Part shown: positions 44,281-46,925 of the stretch, in pieces
Numbering within the stretch: position 1 is the first letter of the stretch
Layout: the number at the start of each line of letters is the position of its first letter
Origin: Lachnospiraceae bacterium
GTDB lineage: Bacteria; Bacillota; Clostridia; Lachnospirales; Lachnospiraceae
Direction: 5' to 3'
Assembly: GCA_018053995.1 (NCBI GenBank)
Contig: JAGPKJ010000007.1
Coordinates: forward strand, 1 to 46,925
Length of the DNA stretch: 46,925 bases
The notes under the pieces: generated by a model
What the model saw: only the letters and a program-made list of their open reading frames with translations
Told to the model about the DNA's origin: nothing
Database searches by the model: none
Translations under genes and position numbers: made by a program

Positions 44281-44306
44281 TCAAAAGTAGCAATTGTATT
44301 ATGATC
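44281..44306 (+). repeat. Copy C of dispersed intergenic element, upstream of aroB
   Basis: TCAAAAGTAG, nine bases, TATGATC. TATGAT (44300-44305) is followed 7 bases later by the leader hairpin. Confidence 0.68.
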
Positions 44307-44312
44307 GTCTGC

Positions 44313-44340
44313 ATAGCTTCCGCTTATCGACGGAAGCTAT
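44313..44340 (+). promoter_or_regulatory. Leader hairpin upstream of aroB
   Basis: ATAGCTTCCG / CGGAAGCTAT, a perfect ten-base stem with an eight-base loop, then TTATTATG. It could terminate sepF transcription. If TATGAT at 44300 is a -10 box, it would instead form the very 5' end of the aroB mRNA. aroB starts 31 bases later. Confidence 0.6.
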
Positions 44341-44371
44341 TTATTATGATAAAAGGATGGTATTTTAAAAC

Positions 44372-45472
44372 ATGGCACAGCGAATCAGTATAGGGACAAA
44401 AGCAAATCCACTTTATGACATAGTGATTGAAAACAGTTTTGAAAAGCTTCCGGAAGAACTTTCAGATAAAGGATATGAAAAGCGCAGATTATGTATAATC
44501 ACTGACTCTAAGGTCGCACCTTTATATCTTGATGAGATAAAAAAATTATTATCAACGGTTTTTGCTGAAGTAACAGAATACATTATTCCCGAAGGTGAAG
44601 CAAATAAAAATCTTGATACCGTAAGAGCTATATATGAATCTCTTATCTCAAAACATTTTGGCAGGACTGATCTGCTTGCAGCTCTTGGCGGTGGTGTTGT
44701 AGGTGATATAACCGGATTTACTGCAGCGACGTATCTCCGGGGTATTGATTTTATTCAGATTCCGACAACACTTCTTGCTCAAAGCGATAGCAGCATCGGT
44801 GGAAAGACCGGTGTTGATTTTAATGGATATAAGAACATGATCGGTTCATTTTATATGCCACGTCTTGTTTATTCAAATGTATCCGCATTAAAAACTCTTG
44901 AAGGCAGACAGTTCGTATCAGGATTTGCTGAAGTCATGAAATCTGCTCTTATAAAAGATGCATCGTTTTTCTCATGGCTTATTGATAAAATGTATGAGAT
45001 CAAAGAAAAAGATCCTGATATACTTGAGGAAATGGTATATCAGACATGCAATATCAAGAAATCATTTGTTGAACGCGATCCGTATGAAAAAGGTGACAGG
45101 GCTATGCTGAATTTTGGTCATACTTTAGGACATGCGATAGAAAAATACGAAAAATTCGAAATGACTCATGGCGAATGTGTCGCACTTGGATGTATCGCCG
45201 CTTCTTTCATTTCCTGGAAACACGAACTCCTGTCAAAAGACGAGTTCTACGAGATAAGAGATATGTTCGTTCCATTCGGGCTTCCTATATCTATAGATGA
45301 TATCGTCCCGGAAAAGGTCGTTGAACTGACACATTCAGACAAGAAAGCTGCAGACGGAGTTCTGAAATTTATATTGCTTAAACGTGTTGGAAAAGCGGTG
45401 ATAGACACAACCGTTACTGATGAAGATATGATCGGCGCACTAAACGAACTGAATTTTAACGAGAATGATTAA
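44372..45472 (+). CDS. aroB: 3-dehydroquinate synthase
   Basis: 366-residue NAD- and metal-dependent enzyme making 3-dehydroquinate from DAHP, second step of the shikimate pathway. The NAD-binding block is LGGGVVGDITGFTAATYLRGIDFIQIPTTLLAQSDSSIGGKTGVDF. Metal ligands are visible in SGFAEVMKSALI, NFGHTLGHAIE and FEMTHGE. Length is standard. AAAGGATGG precedes the ATG. It is isolated from other aro genes and lies between sepF and lspA, an unusual position. It overlaps the longest possible lspA frame by eight bases. Confidence 0.95.
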   Translation: MAQRISIGTKANPLYDIVIENSFEKLPEELSDKGYEKRRLCIITDSKVAPLYLDEIKKLLSTVFAEVTEYIIPEGEANKNLDTVRAIYESLISKHFGRTDLLAALGGGVVGDITGFTAATYLRGIDFIQIPTTLLAQSDSSIGGKTGVDFNGYKNMIGSFYMPRLVYSNVSALKTLEGRQFVSGFAEVMKSALIKDASFFSWLIDKMYEIKEKDPDILEEMVYQTCNIKKSFVERDPYEKGDRAMLNFGHTLGHAIEKYEKFEMTHGECVALGCIAASFISWKHELLSKDEFYEIRDMFVPFGLPISIDDIVPEKVVELTHSDKKAADGVLKFILLKRVGKAVIDTTVTDEDMIGALNELNFNEND

Positions 45473-45494
45473 AAGTGAAAAGGAAATAACATCA

Positions 45495-46034
45495 ATGAAT
45501 AATAATGGAAAAAGATCATCAATAAAAACTATCATGATCGATATATTCTGTATGATCATACTTATCGCTATAGACCAGTTTACAAAATATCTGGCAGTCA
45601 TATTTCTTAAAGATAAACCGGCATTTCCGTTGATGAACGGAGTTCTTGAGCTTAATTATCTCGAAAACAGAGGCGCCGCATTTGGAATGATGCAGAATCA
45701 GAAATGGTTCTTCGTATTTATAGCTGCGATAATAATAGGAGTCATTATATTTGTTCTTTATAAGACACCTCAGGAAAAGAAATATAACGCATTTCATGCA
45801 CAGCTGGTCTGCATTGCCGCCGGTGCTGTAGGCAACATGATCGACCGGATACGTCTTGATTATGTAGTAGATTTCATCTATTTCTCATGCATCAATTTCC
45901 CTATATTCAATTTTGCTGATATGTGCGTTACTATAGGAACTATAGTTCTTGTTATCCTGATACTTTTTGTATATAAGGAAAACGACCTCAGCTTTTTAGG
46001 CTTTCATCAGAAAAAATACCGCGAGATAAAATAG
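45495..46034 (+). CDS. lspA: Lipoprotein signal peptidase (signal peptidase II)
   Basis: About 179-residue aspartic membrane protease that removes signal peptides from prolipoproteins after diacylglyceryl transfer. Four membrane helices. ENRGAAFGM near 60 and the catalytic pair D117 (in GNMIDRI) and D142 (in FNFADM) are present. ATG 45495 follows AAAAGGAAA; ATG 45465, overlapping aroB, would add ten residues and is less likely. The next gene begins directly after the stop codon, the usual lspA-rluD arrangement. Confidence 0.95.
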   Translation: MNNNGKRSSIKTIMIDIFCMIILIAIDQFTKYLAVIFLKDKPAFPLMNGVLELNYLENRGAAFGMMQNQKWFFVFIAAIIIGVIIFVLYKTPQEKKYNAFHAQLVCIAAGAVGNMIDRIRLDYVVDFIYFSCINFPIFNFADMCVTIGTIVLVILILFVYKENDLSFLGFHQKKYREIK

Positions 46035-46925
46035 ATGAAGAAACTTGAAATTACAATTGAACCTGAAGACTCTGATGTCAGGATCGATAAATGGATATCA
46101 GATACAATCCCTGATTTTTCCAGATCATATATTCAGAAATGCATTTCTGAAGGATGTATATCGGTAAATGGAAAGACTGCCTGTAAATCAAGCACTAAAC
46201 TCTGTACCGGTGATGAACTTGTATTTGATGTACCCGATGCATCCGTTCCGGATATTGAACCGGAAGATATACCGCTTGATATCCTTTATGAAGATAGAGA
46301 TGTCATAGTCATCAATAAGCCAAAAGGCATGGTCGTCCATCCCGCACCGGGACATTACAGTGGCACACTCGTAAATGCCCTCATGTATCACTGCCGGGGG
46401 CAGCTTTCCGGCATAAACGGTGTAATGAGACCTGGCATAGTACATCGGATCGATAAGAATACGACCGGTTCCGTCATAGCATGTAAAAATGATGACGCAC
46501 ATAAAAGTATCGCTGCGCAGCTTGAGAATCATTCCATCAAACGACTATATCATGCCATAGTTTGGAATAACGTGATTGATGATGAAGGTGTTATTGAAGG
46601 AAATATCGGAAGAAGCAGTTCTGACAGAAAAAAGATGGCTGTTGTAGATAATGAGCATGGAAAAAATGCGGTAACACATTACCACGTCATTGAAAGGTTT
46701 GGAAAATTCACATATATCGAGTGCAGGCTCGAGACCGGACGTACTCACCAGATTCGTGTGCACATGAGTCATATAGGTCATCCGCTTCTTGGTGACAGCG
46801 TCTATGGCGGCGGTGACAGCGGCTTTGACCTTGATGGACAGTGTCTTCATGCAAAAACACTTGGATTCGTTCATCCTAGAACAGGAGAGTACATAGAAAC
46901 AGACGCTCCACTTCCGGAATATTTC
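46035..46925 (+). CDS. RluA/RluD family pseudouridine synthase, 3' end outside window
   Basis: The first 297 codons of a large-subunit rRNA (or tRNA) pseudouridine synthase. The N-terminal S4 domain is SDVRIDKWISDTIPDFSRSY and ISEGCISVNG. INKPKGMVVHPAPGHYSGTLVNAL begins the catalytic domain. The catalytic Asp is D140 in the GIVHRIDKNTTG motif, followed by CRLETGRTHQIRVHMSHIGHPLLGD. It starts one base after lspA, with AGATAAAATAG before the ATG, so it is co-transcribed. Few residues are missing beyond the edge, judging from family length. Confidence 0.95.
   Translation, partial: MKKLEITIEPEDSDVRIDKWISDTIPDFSRSYIQKCISEGCISVNGKTACKSSTKLCTGDELVFDVPDASVPDIEPEDIPLDILYEDRDVIVINKPKGMVVHPAPGHYSGTLVNALMYHCRGQLSGINGVMRPGIVHRIDKNTTGSVIACKNDDAHKSIAAQLENHSIKRLYHAIVWNNVIDDEGVIEGNIGRSSSDRKKMAVVDNEHGKNAVTHYHVIERFGKFTYIECRLETGRTHQIRVHMSHIGHPLLGDSVYGGGDSGFDLDGQCLHAKTLGFVHPRTGEYIETDAPLPEYF

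Overview
The window looks like a contiguous stretch of chromosome from a low-to-mid GC Gram-positive bacterium, most likely a member of the Lachnospiraceae or a close relative within the Clostridia. This rests on gene order and family content: rpmB/yloU/fakA/recG/degV, radC-mreBCD-pbp2-minC-rodA-mgsA, ylmE-sepF, miaB-mutS-mutL-miaA, DUF1292, DUF5662 and DUF2953-GerW. No rRNA, tRNA, CRISPR array, transposase or phage gene was found. Nearly everything is core genome, and almost all genes lie on the + strand. The exceptions are the DUF1292 gene, the HD-GYP gene and rpmB.

Layout. 1-4.5 kb: 3' part of a UvrD-type helicase, a DUF1292 protein (-), a GH13 glycogen-debranching-like protein that has lost its catalytic residues, and a DUF5662 protein. 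4.5-9.0 kb: ruvA-ruvB, zapA, and a U32 peptidase/RlhA-like protein. 9.0-13.3 kb: a SEDS (FtsW/SpoVE-like) protein with a short class B PBP carrying a repetitive acidic/basic tail, then a convergent HD-GYP-like protein. 13.4-15.9 kb: a small unknown protein, DUF2953, GerW/YtfJ and a C-terminal J-domain protein. 15.9-21.6 kb: rpmB divergent from asp23(yloU)-fakA-recG, then degV, a possible FakB partner of FakA. 21.6-31.3 kb: miaB, mutS, an unusual 950-bp repeat-rich gap, mutL, a possible 47-aa ORF, miaA and a COG4100 PLP enzyme. 31.5-40.8 kb: radC, the elongation locus mreB-mreC-mreD-pbp2, minC (no minD or minE follows), rodA, mgsA and a PBP5-type carboxypeptidase. 40.9-46.9 kb: a small P-loop protein, a HlyD-like membrane protein, ylmE/yggS, sepF, aroB, lspA and the 5' part of an rluD-like gene.

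Functionally the region brings together cell shape and division (two SEDS/PBP pairs, MreBCD, MinC, ZapA, SepF, DacA), DNA repair (RuvAB, RecG, MutS, MutL, RadC-family) and tRNA/rRNA modification (MiaA, MiaB, U32, RluD). I see no obvious new multi-gene system. The least explained material is non-coding. First, the mutS-mutL gap is built from at least four tandem-repeat families plus a 72-bp imperfect palindrome. Second, a dispersed 26-34 bp element (TCAAAAGTAG, 9 bases, TATGATG) occurs in at least five intergenic sites in both orientations, and one copy sits at the end of a 15-bp tandem array inside the mutS-mutL gap. Further points are MinC without MinD/MinE, and three family members whose conserved catalytic or nucleotide-binding residues have changed (GH13, HD-GYP, MreB).
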